A DNA stretch of 33,713 nucleotides from Bacteroidaceae bacterium (GTDB taxonomy: Bacteria; Bacteroidota; Bacteroidia; Bacteroidales; Bacteroidaceae), in NCBI GenBank assembly GCA_017381015.1, contig JAFOCV010000119.1, positions 1 to 33,713 on the forward strand, read 5' to 3'. A program made the translations under genes and the position numbers. Shown here piece by piece: positions 1 to 8,680 of this stretch; position 1 is the stretch's first letter; every line of letters starts with the position of its first letter. Under the pieces are notes generated by a model. The model was not told the origin of the DNA. It saw nothing but the letters and a program-made list of their open reading frames with translations, and ran no database searches.

Positions 1-36
1 GGTTCTTAGTAAAGTGAAAGCCTTTGGCAGACAGAT

Positions 37-62
37 TTGTGTCGCATGTGCCAACGACACAA
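37..62. repeat. 8-bp inverted repeat (hairpin) upstream of smalltalk gene
   Basis: TTGTGTCG at 37-44 is followed by a 10-nt loop and its exact reverse complement CGACACAA at 55-62. No T-run follows on either strand, so it is not an obvious terminator. It could be a protein-binding site or part of a structured leader RNA; role unknown. Confidence 0.4.
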
Positions 63-117
63 GACAGATGAAAACAAGATTATAGGAGCGGCACCTCTGC
101 ATCAGTGTTCATCAGTC

Positions 118-143
118 GTTAATCAAGCGAAGATTTGATTAAC
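118..143. repeat. 9-bp inverted repeat (hairpin) upstream of smalltalk gene
   Basis: GTTAATCAA at 118-126 and TTGATTAAC at 135-143 are perfect reverse complements around an 8-nt loop. There is no following T-tract. It lies about 100 nt before the smalltalk start. It could be an operator or a recombinase-type binding site; I see nothing that decides between these. The rest of 1-240 holds no gene I can support. Confidence 0.4.
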
Positions 144-240
144 ATCCAATAAAGAAGACACACTCTCAAGGAAAAAATCTAGTTAAATCTCGTGTCATCT
201 CGTTGATAAATTACTAACCTCAAAAACCAACTTTCACACT

Positions 241-345
241 ATGGGAACTTTCAACAACAACTCCACCTGGGGAAAAATCCTCAACATCCTCATCACCATC
301 CTTACGGCCATAGCCACCACCTTCGGGGCACAGAGCTGTATGTGA
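241..345 (+). CDS. smalltalk family small protein (34 aa)
   Basis: A 34-residue peptide with a short polar N-terminus (MGTFNNNSTWGK), one hydrophobic segment (about residues 13-29, ILNILITILTAIATTFG) and a C-terminus ending SCM. This layout, with the conserved W near the start, the LTAIATT core and the terminal CM, matches the tiny 'smalltalk' proteins of Bacteroides and Prevotella, whose function is unknown. The hydrophobic segment suggests membrane association (inference). The stop codon lies 2 nt before the left arm of an inverted repeat pair, and a DUF6261 gene follows on the same strand. In other genomes these peptides often sit near HU-like DNA-binding protein genes; the window starts too late to check that here. 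It is easily missed by gene finders because of its size. Confidence 0.82.
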   Translation: MGTFNNNSTWGKILNILITILTAIATTFGAQSCM

Positions 346-347
346 GC

Positions 348-499
348 AGACCCACCCTAACCCTCCCTGCAAGGGAGGGGACGTAGGATGGAGAACTAAA
401 TACTAAATCACCAATTAAACCAATTCACTAACCCTTTAACAAAATCCTGCCCGACTACATCACACATCCCCTCCCTGCAGGGAGGGCTAGGGTGGGTCT
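348..499. repeat. Pair of 33-34 bp inverted repeats framing the smalltalk-DUF6261 gap
   Basis: The left arm (348-381) and right arm (467-499) are reverse complements of each other except for one missing base and one mismatch, and enclose 85 nt. Each arm is also a hairpin by itself: CCCTCCCT-GCA-AGGGAGGG at 361-379, and the perfect palindrome CCCTCCCTGCAGGGAGGG at 469-486. Both arms also carry the flanking ACCCACCCTA/TAGGGTGGGT segment. The arms sit 2 nt after the smalltalk stop and 10 nt before the DUF6261 start. Compact self-complementary elements in opposed pairs between genes resemble REP/BIME or MITE elements (inference). The pair could form a large cruciform or act on the shared transcript. 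Confidence 0.75.
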
Positions 500-509
500 T
501 TAACCAACT

Positions 510-1325
510 ATGAAAACTATCAATCAATTCATTAGCGTAAATCTCGCTAAGTTCAACACCGCAGAGTATGTCAACCTGATGAGCCGCGTCGTTAGCCAAT
601 GCATCGCCCTTGGCAAGGAGGCTCTCCACTATGAAGACACCGACATGCAGCGCATGCAAACTCTGCTCACTCAGCTGCAGAACAACGTGGCTCGCTCCAT
701 GGCACTGGCAGAGACTCCCGAACTGCAGGCAATGGACCGCGAACGCACCAGCCTGGCACAGTACATCATCACCACCGTGCGCAATGCGCAGAACCTGCCC
801 ATCAAGGCCAAGGCCGAGGCTGCCAAGGCTCTCTACGTAGTGCTGAAGCCCTACACCGGCTTCTATGCCAACCCCATGCTTCAGCGCACCAGCATCATAG
901 ACGGTATGCTCTATGACCTCTCTCAGGAGGACAATGCTGCACACGTCACCACCCTGGGTCTGGGCGATTGCGTGGAAAGCCTCACTCTGACCAACGCCAA
1001 GTACAAGGTGTACGTGGAGCAGCGCACCGTATCGCGCAGTGCCCTCCGTGGCCCTGAAAGCACCGTGCTTCGCCTGGAGATGGATGCCCTCTACAAGTAC
1101 GTCACCACCGTAGCCTTTGCCCACAACGTGGTGACTCCCTCCGAGGACATCGACCACTTCATCTTCTACGTGAACGACATCCTCTCCGAGGTCAATACCT
1201 CCTACAACCAGCGCATGGCCGCTAAAACTGAAAGCGGAAAGGGGAAAACGGAAAACTCCGTAGAAACGGGAAACGGAGAGGTGAGCCCCGAAGGCTCTGA
1301 GCCCTCTGACTCTGCCGAGCAATGA
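510..1325 (+). CDS. DUF6261 family protein
   Basis: A 271-aa protein of unknown function, soluble and mostly helical, with no signal peptide or membrane segment. The N-terminus (INQFISVNLAKFNTAEYVNL) and the general pattern fit the DUF6261 family of Bacteroides/Prevotella, named from memory rather than by search. From about residue 238 the sequence turns into a low-complexity polar tail rich in K, E, S, G, N and P, encoded by repetitive purine-rich DNA with GGAAA/GGGAAA units. The start ATG is 10 nt after an inverted-repeat arm. Third codon positions are clearly richer in G and C than in the neighbouring genes, which could mean a different origin or strong expression. A strong hairpin terminator at 1463 closes the unit. 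A long open frame on the opposite strand is an artefact of this composition. Confidence 0.75.
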   Translation: MKTINQFISVNLAKFNTAEYVNLMSRVVSQCIALGKEALHYEDTDMQRMQTLLTQLQNNVARSMALAETPELQAMDRERTSLAQYIITTVRNAQNLPIKAKAEAAKALYVVLKPYTGFYANPMLQRTSIIDGMLYDLSQEDNAAHVTTLGLGDCVESLTLTNAKYKVYVEQRTVSRSALRGPESTVLRLEMDALYKYVTTVAFAHNVVTPSEDIDHFIFYVNDILSEVNTSYNQRMAAKTESGKGKTENSVETGNGEVSPEGSEPSDSAEQ

Positions 1326-1462
1326 AGAAGTGTCAAATAATCGATGATGGACCAGCTCCATTCATTAGCATGACACAGTAGTGAACCAGAGACGAAAAAG
1401 CCACTTCATTGTCTAACACATAAAAAATACGATTATGTGTGCAAACAATGATTTTATCACCA

Positions 1463-1494
1463 GCCTCTGATGGGCCGTCCATCAGAGGCATTTT
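1463..1494 (+). terminator. Rho-independent terminator after the DUF6261 gene
   Basis: A perfect 11-bp stem, GCCTCTGATGG (1463-1473) with CCATCAGAGGC (1479-1489), a 5-nt loop, then ATTTTCCTT. The T-rich side is on the + strand only. It lies 138 nt after the DUF6261 stop. The 311 nt between 1325 and 1637 hold no gene; a weaker AT-rich 8-bp hairpin is at 1416-1440. Confidence 0.85.
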
Positions 1495-1559
1495 CCTTAT
1501 TCCCAAAAGAAGTTTAAGCCGACACTGATAGAATAATAATCATCAACTGAAATTTAAAC

Positions 1560-1579
1560 ACAGGATAAAATAAACCTGT
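1560..1579 (-). terminator. Possible weak terminator after the EnvC-like gene
   Basis: On the - strand ACAGG, a 10-nt AT-only loop and CCTGT form a 5-bp stem followed by GTTTAAATTT. It is about 60 nt past the stop of the last gene of the - strand run. The stem is short, so this is tentative. Confidence 0.25.
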
Positions 1580-1636
1580 CTTGAATATCAACACTTTCGC
1601 CTAAGGAATAAATACCTAGAGTACACGGTGAGCGAG

Positions 1637-2932
1637 TTATTTGCCAATCCAGGCTTCAGGGTTGAGCTTGGTGGTTTCGTTGCGCAATTGGAAGTGCAGC
1701 ACGCTATTGCCAGAGTCGTCCTTGGCTACGGTGCCGATGATATCGCGAGCCTTCAACTTTTGTCCCTTCTTTACGATGACAGAGGATAGGTTGCAATAAA
1801 CGGAGATGTAGCTGCCATGGCGAACGAGCACATTCTTGGCACCGGAGAACTGGAATACGGCAGTTACCTCGCCATCGAAGATGCAACGGGCACGTGCACC
1901 GGGTTTGCCCACGTAATTGACACCCTTATTGTCCAGGGTCACGTTTTGCAGTCCTGGTACGTTGTATTTGCCAAACTTGCTACCTATCTGATATTGTCCA
2001 GTAATGGGCACGGGCAGACGACCCTTGTTTTGGAGGAAGGTGCCGCTCAGTTTCTTTTCCTCGGCCGTCAACCATGATGTGGTGCTTGTCTTAGTGCCAC
2101 TCTTGGATGTGGTGCCACTCTTGGATGTGGACTTTTGCGATTGAGCCTTGCGCTTGGCTTCTGCCTCGGCCTTTTTGCGCGCTTGCTCTATCTCCTGAGC
2201 AATCAGATTGTCTATCTTCTTGTTGAGGGCGGTGAGTTCTTTCTGTTGCTTTGCCACCTTGTCGCGCAGGTTCTTCTCTCGCTTTTCCAGGTTTTTGATG
2301 TATTGTTGCTGGCGTGCCTGCTTGTCGTTCAGATTCTTGCGCTGGCGCATCACCTCCTTCATCATCACGTTCATCTTACTCTGCTCTGCCAACAAGGAGT
2401 TCTTGGCACCCATCAACTGGCCACGCTTACGCATGATTTCCAGTCCCAGGTCGTGCTGATAGGCAGCATACTCGCGAGTGTAATAGGCACGGCGATACAT
2501 CTCGGTCAGTGTCTTGGCACTGAGAATATACACGATGGGATTGTTGATTTTGGGATATGTCTGTGAGAGGCGCAGGGCACGCTCGTACTTTTGCTTCTTC
2601 TCCTTGAGTTGGCCCTCAAGGCTGGTGATTCTCTTGCGAATGCCCGTCATACGGCGCTCCACGCTATCCATGTCGTGTTCAATGTCTTTGATGCGCTCTA
2701 CGCGCTTGTCCAACTGCTCGTCGATATAGTGCAGATAGCTCTGGCCGTTCTTCTTCTCCTTGCCCGTTTTGGTCAGGTCCTGTTGGGATTTCTTGAGGTT
2801 CTTCTGAAGACGACTCTGTTGGCTTTTCAAATCTTTGACCTTCTTGCTGTTCTGCGCATACGAAGGCGCAATGCTGGTGCAAGCAAGGAGGAAGACGCAG
2901 ATAAGTCTGAGGAAAAGTCTAGAGATTTGCAT
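1637..2932 (-). CDS. EnvC-like murein hydrolase activator (coiled coil + degenerate LytM/M23)
   Basis: A 431-aa exported protein. Residues 1-27 are a signal peptide ending SYAQ. Residues 30-260 are a long charged coiled coil, then a Ser/Thr/Lys linker of repeated KSGT units (about 265-285). A LytM/M23 fold occupies about 310-431. The zinc-ligand motifs are broken: the HxGxD position reads NKGVNY, and the HLHF position reads VLHF, leaving one histidine. Proteins of this layout (EnvC, NlpD) activate cell-wall amidases at the division septum and do not cut peptidoglycan themselves. That role is inferred here from architecture and lost ligands. It is the last gene of a - strand run, 36 nt after the DUF4292 lipoprotein gene. 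Catalytic peptidase function is the alternative but looks unlikely. Confidence 0.88.
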   Translation of the reverse strand: MQISRLFLRLICVFLLACTSIAPSYAQNSKKVKDLKSQQSRLQKNLKKSQQDLTKTGKEKKNGQSYLHYIDEQLDKRVERIKDIEHDMDSVERRMTGIRKRITSLEGQLKEKKQKYERALRLSQTYPKINNPIVYILSAKTLTEMYRRAYYTREYAAYQHDLGLEIMRKRGQLMGAKNSLLAEQSKMNVMMKEVMRQRKNLNDKQARQQQYIKNLEKREKNLRDKVAKQQKELTALNKKIDNLIAQEIEQARKKAEAEAKRKAQSQKSTSKSGTTSKSGTKTSTTSWLTAEEKKLSGTFLQNKGRLPVPITGQYQIGSKFGKYNVPGLQNVTLDNKGVNYVGKPGARARCIFDGEVTAVFQFSGAKNVLVRHGSYISVYCNLSSVIVKKGQKLKARDIIGTVAKDDSGNSVLHFQLRNETTKLNPEAWIGK

Positions 2933-2968
2933 TATAGAATAAAGTCGTTTTTATGAGTGTCGGAGCCC

Positions 2969-3643
2969 TTAGAGAGAGGAGAGAACAGTAAGATTAGAGA
3001 TTATTTTTATTATTTCGGCGCTTTTGAGACGGGTGTAGCTGGATTGGTTGAAGCTGGTGCGTGTGCTCCATCCTTCCTCCATACGATGGTTTTGCATCTC
3101 CAGATCCAGATTGACGGACATGGCACCACTCTTGACATTGAAGATGATTTCAGAGGGAATGGGACGATTGTCGGGTAATTGCGAGAAAGACTCGTATTTC
3201 CACTCAAAACCATTTATCTTGCTCTTCTTGGCCTCTCCCCAAAAAATATCTTGCAAGTCATCGAAGGAAAGTGCTCTCCCAGTCAGAGAGGATAGTTCCT
3301 CATAGGAAAGAATGGCATACTGGCGTGTGGCACGGCTGATGATGGTCACGGCATCGGGGGTAATCTCCAGTGTGCCCACCTGAATGCCAAAGAGGTAGGT
3401 GGCTGATAGTTGCACGACATCATCGCGCTTCATTCTGAGGGTACCATTCACGGAAAGGTCCAGCTTCTTGGTATTGTCGGAGAGATGGATGTTGGTCTTG
3501 GCTACTATGCATTCGCCAGTCTTCCAGGCAACTTTTTGCTTGGACACAGGGCCATCGCCTGCTACCTTGCGCGAGGTGGAGCATGCCGCCAATATTACCA
3601 TAGCGGTGATGAGGCATATAATATGTAAAAGGGAGCGTCTCAT
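2969..3643 (-). CDS. DUF4292 domain lipoprotein
   Basis: A 224-aa lipoprotein. The N-terminus MRRSLLHIICL...ILAAC has a lipobox with Cys21, so it should be lipidated and held in the inner or outer membrane. The remainder (for example LSVNGTLRMKRDDVVQLSA and TPDAVTIISRATRQYA) is beta-rich and has the look of the DUF4292 family, which is LolA/LolB-like in fold. A role in lipoprotein or lipid handling is therefore possible but unproven. The gene lies between the TPR gene (34 nt) and the EnvC-like gene (36 nt). As I recall, this dut-TPR-DUF4292-LytM order recurs in Bacteroidales. No catalytic motif is visible. Confidence 0.82.
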   Translation of the reverse strand: MRRSLLHIICLITAMVILAACSTSRKVAGDGPVSKQKVAWKTGECIVAKTNIHLSDNTKKLDLSVNGTLRMKRDDVVQLSATYLFGIQVGTLEITPDAVTIISRATRQYAILSYEELSSLTGRALSFDDLQDIFWGEAKKSKINGFEWKYESFSQLPDNRPIPSEIIFNVKSGAMSVNLDLEMQNHRMEEGWSTRTSFNQSSYTRLKSAEIIKIISNLTVLSSL

Positions 3644-3677
3644 GTGTTTTTATTCTGGGGTATGGGATGTTGTGAAC

Positions 3678-5390
3678 TTATTTGTAATACTTCTTTTTGC
3701 GAGCTTTCTTGGGCAGGAGAGGTGTGACATCGGCATCTCCACGCTTGGCCGCTAATTGCCATAGGTATACAGCACGCTGAGTATCTCCATTCATCCATGC
3801 AATATCTCCAGCATGCTCAAGGATAGCACTGCCAGTGTAATCGTCCGTAAGCAGATAGTGCTCGCTACTATCCCTTGGAACAACCCTTTCCATGTATCGC
3901 TCAGCCTCGGCATATTGCTCTTGCATGAACAGAATCCATGCGTAGGTGTCCAGATATGTGCGATTGTCTGGCTCCAACTTTATGGCGCGATAACTCATCT
4001 CTTCTGCCTTGCCGAGGTCCTTGTTCAGCAGGGAAAGGAAGTAGGCATAATTGTTCAGGCACAGGACGTTGTCCTTGTTGTACACCAGAGCCGAATCGTA
4101 TTGCAGGAAGGCTTCCTCGTGCTTGCCCATCTCATAATAGCAATCACCCTTCTGAGTATATACGTCCGAGATAATTTCCGCCTTGGTGTCTTCTGCTCGC
4201 AAGCGAAGACCACGCGCCAGAGTTTCGATGGTTTCTTCGTAATTGCCCGAATTCATCAGCGGAAGGGCCAAAAAATAATAGTATGTGAGATTGCTGGGGT
4301 AATAGTTGACTCCTCGTCGGCATATCTCTTCTATGGCACTGAGGTCACGCTGAGCGATATGGTATTGTGCCAGCCATCGCATGGCCGTCTCTTGGTCAGG
4401 TTGGACGTCCAGCACTCGTTGCATTACCATGGCTATATCAGCAGGTGGAAATTTGCGATACTCCATATAGATGGCATTTAGCATCAGCATCTGAACGTCA
4501 TTTGGAACAACCTCCAGAATGCGATTAAAACGCATCATAATGGCTTCGGTGCTGGCAGAATCGGCTGGACTACTTTCAATGATATTCTCCATGAGCATGG
4601 CTCTCTTCTGCGAGTCGGTGGAGGGAGAGAAGAGTATAGAGTCGCGAGTGGTGGTGTAGAGGCTATCCATGCCCTGCATATTGTAGTAGTCAAGCATGAC
4701 CATCTGCAGAGTGGGATTACTGGGGTCCACTTTCTTTACCTCGTCATATATCTTCAGAGCTTGCTCAAAGTTGCCCAACAACTGGTACTGATAGCCCATG
4801 TGTATACGGTTGGACATATCTGCAGGATATTCTGCGCATAGTTCTTCCAATTCTCTGAAGGCATTGACGCTATCGCTCATCTCCATATATAGATTGAATT
4901 TCTCAAACGAGATGGATGGGAGTTTGCCTTCCAGTAGTTCCAATCTGTTCATCGTTTGTATGGCATCCTCCATGCGACCAACATTGGCATAGATTTTTGC
5001 CATCATACTGAGGACATCAGAGCGTTTGGCTTGTAACTTGCTCATCCTTTCCAGTAGGGGGAGAGCCTCGTCCACACATCGTTGGTTGATGAGGATAGTG
5101 GCCAGGGTTTCCAGATAAGAGCAGTTGCACGAATCCAGTTCTACCGCCTTATACAAGTATTCCATACCAAGGCTATCTTCTCCCAAATAGAACTTCATCC
5201 TTCCCAGGTGGAAGATGGCCTCTGCCGTTGATGGTTCTATCTCAAGGCAATGCTGATATAGGTCTGCTGCCGAGGATACTTGCCCCTGCACCATGCAACG
5301 AGCCGCCTCGTGCATGAAATAATCCACACGAGTTTGGGCTCCTGCCCATTGGCATACGCCCAATAGTATTATGATAAGGAAGTGTCTCAT
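3678..5390 (-). CDS. Exported tetratricopeptide repeat protein
   Basis: A 570-aa protein with a signal peptide ([19 protein letters not shown]) and TPR-type helical hairpins along nearly the whole length, with recurrent patterns such as A..L.......P....A...LG (residues 41-75, 205-235, 405-440, 465-500). It probably acts as a periplasmic scaffold. The C-terminus is strongly basic ([10 protein letters not shown]). The ATG overlaps the dut stop in an ATGA (5387-5390), so the two are translationally coupled. The partner is unknown; the neighbouring LytM and lipoprotein genes suggest an envelope role (inference). There is no enzymatic domain. Confidence 0.87.
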   Translation of the reverse strand: MRHFLIIILLGVCQWAGAQTRVDYFMHEAARCMVQGQVSSAADLYQHCLEIEPSTAEAIFHLGRMKFYLGEDSLGMEYLYKAVELDSCNCSYLETLATILINQRCVDEALPLLERMSKLQAKRSDVLSMMAKIYANVGRMEDAIQTMNRLELLEGKLPSISFEKFNLYMEMSDSVNAFRELEELCAEYPADMSNRIHMGYQYQLLGNFEQALKIYDEVKKVDPSNPTLQMVMLDYYNMQGMDSLYTTTRDSILFSPSTDSQKRAMLMENIIESSPADSASTEAIMMRFNRILEVVPNDVQMLMLNAIYMEYRKFPPADIAMVMQRVLDVQPDQETAMRWLAQYHIAQRDLSAIEEICRRGVNYYPSNLTYYYFLALPLMNSGNYEETIETLARGLRLRAEDTKAEIISDVYTQKGDCYYEMGKHEEAFLQYDSALVYNKDNVLCLNNYAYFLSLLNKDLGKAEEMSYRAIKLEPDNRTYLDTYAWILFMQEQYAEAERYMERVVPRDSSEHYLLTDDYTGSAILEHAGDIAWMNGDTQRAVYLWQLAAKRGDADVTPLLPKKARKKKYYK

Positions 5391-5824
5391 TTCACACCGC
5401 TATGTCCAAAGCCGCCTTCGCCACGCTCTGTTTCATCCAATGTCTCTACGGGAAGAAAATCACACTGCTCATACTTGGCAATGACCATCTGTGCTATGCG
5501 CTCGCCATCCTGAATGATAAAGTCTTCCTGACCAAGATTAATCAGAATAACACCGATTTCACCGCGATAATCGGCATCGATGGTGCCAGGAGTGTTGAGC
5601 ACGGTAATGCCATGCTTGAAGGCAAGACCACTACGTGGACGTACCTGTGCCTCATATCCTTCGGGTAGAGCAATGAACAAGCCCGTGGGAATCAATGCGC
5701 GCTGCATGGGCTTCAAGGTGATGGCTTCCGAGATGTTGGCTCTGAGGTCCATACCTGCACTCTGAGGAGTGGAGTATTGGGGAAGGGGATGATGTGACTT
5801 GTTTACTATCTTTACTGATTCCAT
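5387..5824 (-). CDS. dut: dUTP diphosphatase (dUTPase)
   Basis: Hydrolyses dUTP to dUMP and pyrophosphate, keeping uracil out of DNA and supplying dUMP for thymidylate synthesis; the family acts as a homotrimer. All five motifs are visible: [38 protein letters not shown] and the C-terminal lid [10 protein letters not shown]. At 145 aa it has the usual length. I start at ATG 5824 (MESVKIVN). The frame stays open to 5893, but that extension would overlap the dgt end and adds residues unlike the family. The stop overlaps the TPR start (ATGA). Together with dgt 43 nt upstream it forms a dNTP-pool pair. Confidence 0.96.
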   Translation of the reverse strand: MESVKIVNKSHHPLPQYSTPQSAGMDLRANISEAITLKPMQRALIPTGLFIALPEGYEAQVRPRSGLAFKHGITVLNTPGTIDADYRGEIGVILINLGQEDFIIQDGERIAQMVIAKYEQCDFLPVETLDETERGEGGFGHSGVK

Positions 5825-5867
5825 GTGATGCTTATTATTTTTGAGGTATTCTTTTTTCGTTGAAGCA

Positions 5868-7220
5868 TTATAGTGTGGGTATAGACATACCATTTATCTT
5901 GCGATACATGTCCATGGCATAGACGTCAGTCATACCAGAGATGTAATCCAATACGGCCATTATACGGCCATAGAGTGTATCTGCCTTGATATTGTATTGA
6001 GTGGACACTCTGTTGATGAGCAATTCTGAGAATGCCTTGTTGGGGTGGATTACGGCTTGCACCATGAGATCGGTGAGGGTGGTAATCACCTTGAAACCAG
6101 CTATCTCAATATCCATTACATCCTTGCTATTATAGATGCGCGCAAAACTTACCTTCACGCACTCGTTATAGGCATTTCTGGGGATTTCGCTGATGCTTTG
6201 GATAAGGCTTCCTTCAAACTTGCCGGCAAGGATTTTCTCTTCATTTTCAATAAACACACGGACGCATTCGTTTTCCAGCGTATTTATCACGCAAGAGCGC
6301 AGGTACACTATCTGCTCGTTGGCATCCTCCACGGTGTTCATGCGCTTGAGTATCGCGTTCTTGTCGTTTTCGGAGAAGTATGACAGGAGGAGCTCCTTCG
6401 TTTCTGCCGTAGTGAGGATTTTCAATTTGTGTGCATCCTCGATGTCCATTATCTCGTAACAGATGTCGTCGGCAGCTTCCACCAGGTATACCAGAGGGTA
6501 GCGAGCATATCTCAGAGAGCCTTCCTTGCTCTCTAATTGAGGTATCCCCAGTTCATGGGCTATTCTTTGATAAAACTCCATTTCATCGCGGAAGAACCCA
6601 AATTTGTTCTTGCCACCAGCCAAATTGCTACTGAATGGATATTTCACGATAGAGGCCAGAGTGCTGTATGTCATTACAAAACCGCCTTGTCTTCTCCCCT
6701 TGAAATGGTGTGTGAGCAAGCGGAAGGCATTGGCATTGCCCTCAAAGTTGATAAGGTCGTGCCACTCGTCTTCTGATATAGAATCGCCTGTTTCTTCGCA
6801 GAAATAATCTTTCAGAAACTTGCCATCTCCTTCGCTGAAATAAGTACCTATGGCTTTCTCGCCACTATGCCCAAAGGGAGGATTGCCAAGGTCGTGAGCC
6901 AGGCATGCTGCTGATACTATGCTTCCGAGCTCCATGATGTGGGTATCGCGTAGTTCGGGGTGTTTTTCCAGGAGCAGTCTTCCCACATCGTTGCCCAGCG
7001 AGCGTCCCACGCTACTCACCTCTAATGAATGAGTCAATCTGTTATGCACGAATATACTTCCTGGCAAAGGAAATACTTGGGTCTTGTTTTGCAGACGTCT
7101 GAAGGGAGCGGAGAATATCAACCTATCGTAATCGCGCTGAAATTCAGTACGATCATCCTTGCGATGAGGTTGTTGCTCCTGACCAAGTCGTTTGTTAGAA
7201 AGTAATTGTTCCCAATTCAT
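5868..7220 (-). CDS. dgt: dGTP triphosphohydrolase (HD-domain dNTPase)
   Basis: Splits dNTPs, classically dGTP, into nucleoside and triphosphate. This 450-aa protein has the HD metal site: H64 in [11 protein letters not shown]109-D110 in [18 protein letters not shown], and a later [15 protein letters not shown] helix carrying the last Asp. The N-terminus ([28 protein letters not shown]) is typical of the family. It lies 43 nt before dut and 72 nt after the acyltransferase gene. No TAnnTTTG box is seen in that 72-nt gap, so it is probably read from the promoter further upstream. Substrate preference among dNTPs cannot be read from sequence. Confidence 0.94.
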   Translation of the reverse strand: MNWEQLLSNKRLGQEQQPHRKDDRTEFQRDYDRLIFSAPFRRLQNKTQVFPLPGSIFVHNRLTHSLEVSSVGRSLGNDVGRLLLEKHPELRDTHIMELGSIVSAACLAHDLGNPPFGHSGEKAIGTYFSEGDGKFLKDYFCEETGDSISEDEWHDLINFEGNANAFRLLTHHFKGRRQGGFVMTYSTLASIVKYPFSSNLAGGKNKFGFFRDEMEFYQRIAHELGIPQLESKEGSLRYARYPLVYLVEAADDICYEIMDIEDAHKLKILTTAETKELLLSYFSENDKNAILKRMNTVEDANEQIVYLRSCVINTLENECVRVFIENEEKILAGKFEGSLIQSISEIPRNAYNECVKVSFARIYNSKDVMDIEIAGFKVITTLTDLMVQAVIHPNKAFSELLINRVSTQYNIKADTLYGRIMAVLDYISGMTDVYAMDMYRKINGMSIPTL

Positions 7221-7292
7221 TTTGTTAAAGGTGTGCTTTTTAGTACAGCTACGCTAGAGAGGACGTGATTTCTATGTCGTTTTTTGATGTGT

Positions 7293-8279
7293 TTAGTCGA
7301 TGGGGTAGAATATTTTCTTTGCTTCAGCGCTGGCTTGTATCAGTTCGGGGTGTTCTGCCGCAAAAGAGTCGATATGTCGCATACGCTTTTCTGGTAGGAT
7401 TTCATCTACGGCAATCAGGATACCAGTTTCTTCCACATCTCCAAACCCCTCATTGATAGCTGTGCCAAATAGTTTCATCGTGGGAGAGAGACCCATGTAT
7501 GCGTTGACCAATGGAGGTATGTTTTGACCTTGCTCGCGCACGGCCTTGTTCAGTATTCTGTAATCTGCCTTGAATTCATCTTCCACCAGCAGTTCCTCAA
7601 ATTGCTTTGTGTCGTGCTCATAACCAAAAGGTTTGATGGGTGTAATCAGCTTGTCATGATCGGGGAAATGCTTGTTGAGGAAGTAGATAATCATGTCCCT
7701 GCAAAATCTATCGTAAGAGGGATACATGGTAAATTTACCGAAGAGATAGCGCACATTGGGCTCAATGACGGTAACGGCACCAAGTCCATCCCAAAGGTTG
7801 TCCAGTGCAAATAGGCCCTTTGTGCCCATGCGGCTACTTTGGTATTCGAGAGTTACAAACGAGCGTCCCAGTTCTATTGTCAGGGGAGCATACTCCTTCA
7901 TAAATTTCTCAGAGAAATGGAACATATGGCTGGTGGCCAGCATGGGTTGACCATCTTCTGCAATCTTCCAATCGCTACCCAGAATGTATCGGTATCCGCC
8001 CAGAATCTCCTCCTCTTCGGGGTCCCAAACAATGAGTTGCTTGTAGGGATTATCGCATGTATCATATTCATCTAAGTCCATGCTCTTTCCGCTTCCTCCG
8101 CCGGCAGCTCTGAATGCAATTTCCCTCAAACGACCGATTTCGCGTACTGTGTTGGGAGAATCTTGCCATGTTACGATATAAATATCGTTGCCGCTCTTGT
8201 TTGTTTTGCGCAGCTTACGTTCTTCTGTCAACTCGGCTTTGATTAGCTCGCGTGGTACTTTAGATATTATTTCTTCCAT
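7293..8279 (-). CDS. GNAT-fold N-acyltransferase, GlsB/commendamide-synthase-like
   Basis: A 328-aa soluble protein. Its core (REIGRLREIAFRAAGGGSGK, then LDEYDTCDNPYKQLIVWDPE, EILGGYRYILG and PLTIELGRSFV) is that of the 'putative hemolysin' acyltransferases related to autoinducer synthases. In Bacteroides the GlsB member uses acyl-ACP to N-acylate glycine, giving commendamide and then glycine lipids with the O-acyltransferase GlsA. I infer a similar role here. The PlsC-type GlsA partner is not in this window, so the substrate is uncertain. The gene follows the small secreted protein by 10 nt and is almost certainly cotranscribed with it. Glycine lipids are important for Bacteroides stress fitness, which would fit regulation by a neighbouring sensor-like gene. 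Confidence 0.75.
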   Translation of the reverse strand: MEEIISKVPRELIKAELTEERKLRKTNKSGNDIYIVTWQDSPNTVREIGRLREIAFRAAGGGSGKSMDLDEYDTCDNPYKQLIVWDPEEEEILGGYRYILGSDWKIAEDGQPMLATSHMFHFSEKFMKEYAPLTIELGRSFVTLEYQSSRMGTKGLFALDNLWDGLGAVTVIEPNVRYLFGKFTMYPSYDRFCRDMIIYFLNKHFPDHDKLITPIKPFGYEHDTKQFEELLVEDEFKADYRILNKAVREQGQNIPPLVNAYMGLSPTMKLFGTAINEGFGDVEETGILIAVDEILPEKRMRHIDSFAAEHPELIQASAEAKKIFYPID

Positions 8280-8289
8280 GGGTAATGAA

Positions 8290-8649
8290 TTATTTAATCG
8301 TCACCAATTCGCTATTGATGTAATAGCGTCCCTTCGGCAAACCATTCAACCAATTGATGCCTTTGTTGAGGCGCATGACCAGGTAGAAGGTCTTATTGTG
8401 AGTATAGATGGGCAGAATTTGGCTTTCGGTGCTCTGTATGCGCACGGCATTGCCCACGACACGCATGCGTACGGGGTATGCAGAGTGACTCATCTTGCCG
8501 GGTAGGATTTTCTCGTCCACACTATACTTGATTCTAGCGAGGCTATCTATTTTGAGTCCTTCTTCGCTAGGATATGACAAACGAGCCGGTGCCGAAATAG
8601 CTTTCAGCATCGCACTAATGAGTATGAATATGGTTAATGCAACTCTCAT
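8290..8649 (-). CDS. Small secreted protein of unknown function
   Basis: A 119-aa protein with a signal peptide (MRVALTIFILISAMLKAISA, cleavage near residue 20) and a mature part of about 99 residues with beta-strand-like alternation (KMSHSAYPVRMRVVGNAVRI, TFYLVMRLNKG). It contains no cysteine pair, no lipobox and no domain I recognise. It is the first gene of the - strand run and is 10 nt from the acyltransferase gene. It is preceded by a possible long leader and direct repeats that look like regulator sites. Function unknown. Confidence 0.7.
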   Translation of the reverse strand: MRVALTIFILISAMLKAISAPARLSYPSEEGLKIDSLARIKYSVDEKILPGKMSHSAYPVRMRVVGNAVRIQSTESQILPIYTHNKTFYLVMRLNKGINWLNGLPKGRYYINSELVTIK

Positions 8650-8680
8650 ATGTGTATGTTCCTCAATTCTATGTTTATAC

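Noticed and set aside
2-82. Open frame ending at 82 on the + strand, possibly the 3' end of a gene starting before the window
   Set aside because: Only 26-27 codons are visible, with no recognised motif, and a hairpin lies inside; too little to call.
408-1361. Long open frame of 317 codons on the - strand opposite the DUF6261 gene
   Set aside because: It arises from the G/C-rich third positions of the + strand gene, has no recognisable domain, and runs through the inverted repeat arm; the + strand gene has a terminator and family resemblance.
5825-5893. N-terminal extension of dut to 5893
   Set aside because: It would overlap the dgt 3' end and adds residues unlike dUTPases; the ATG at 5824 gives the normal length.
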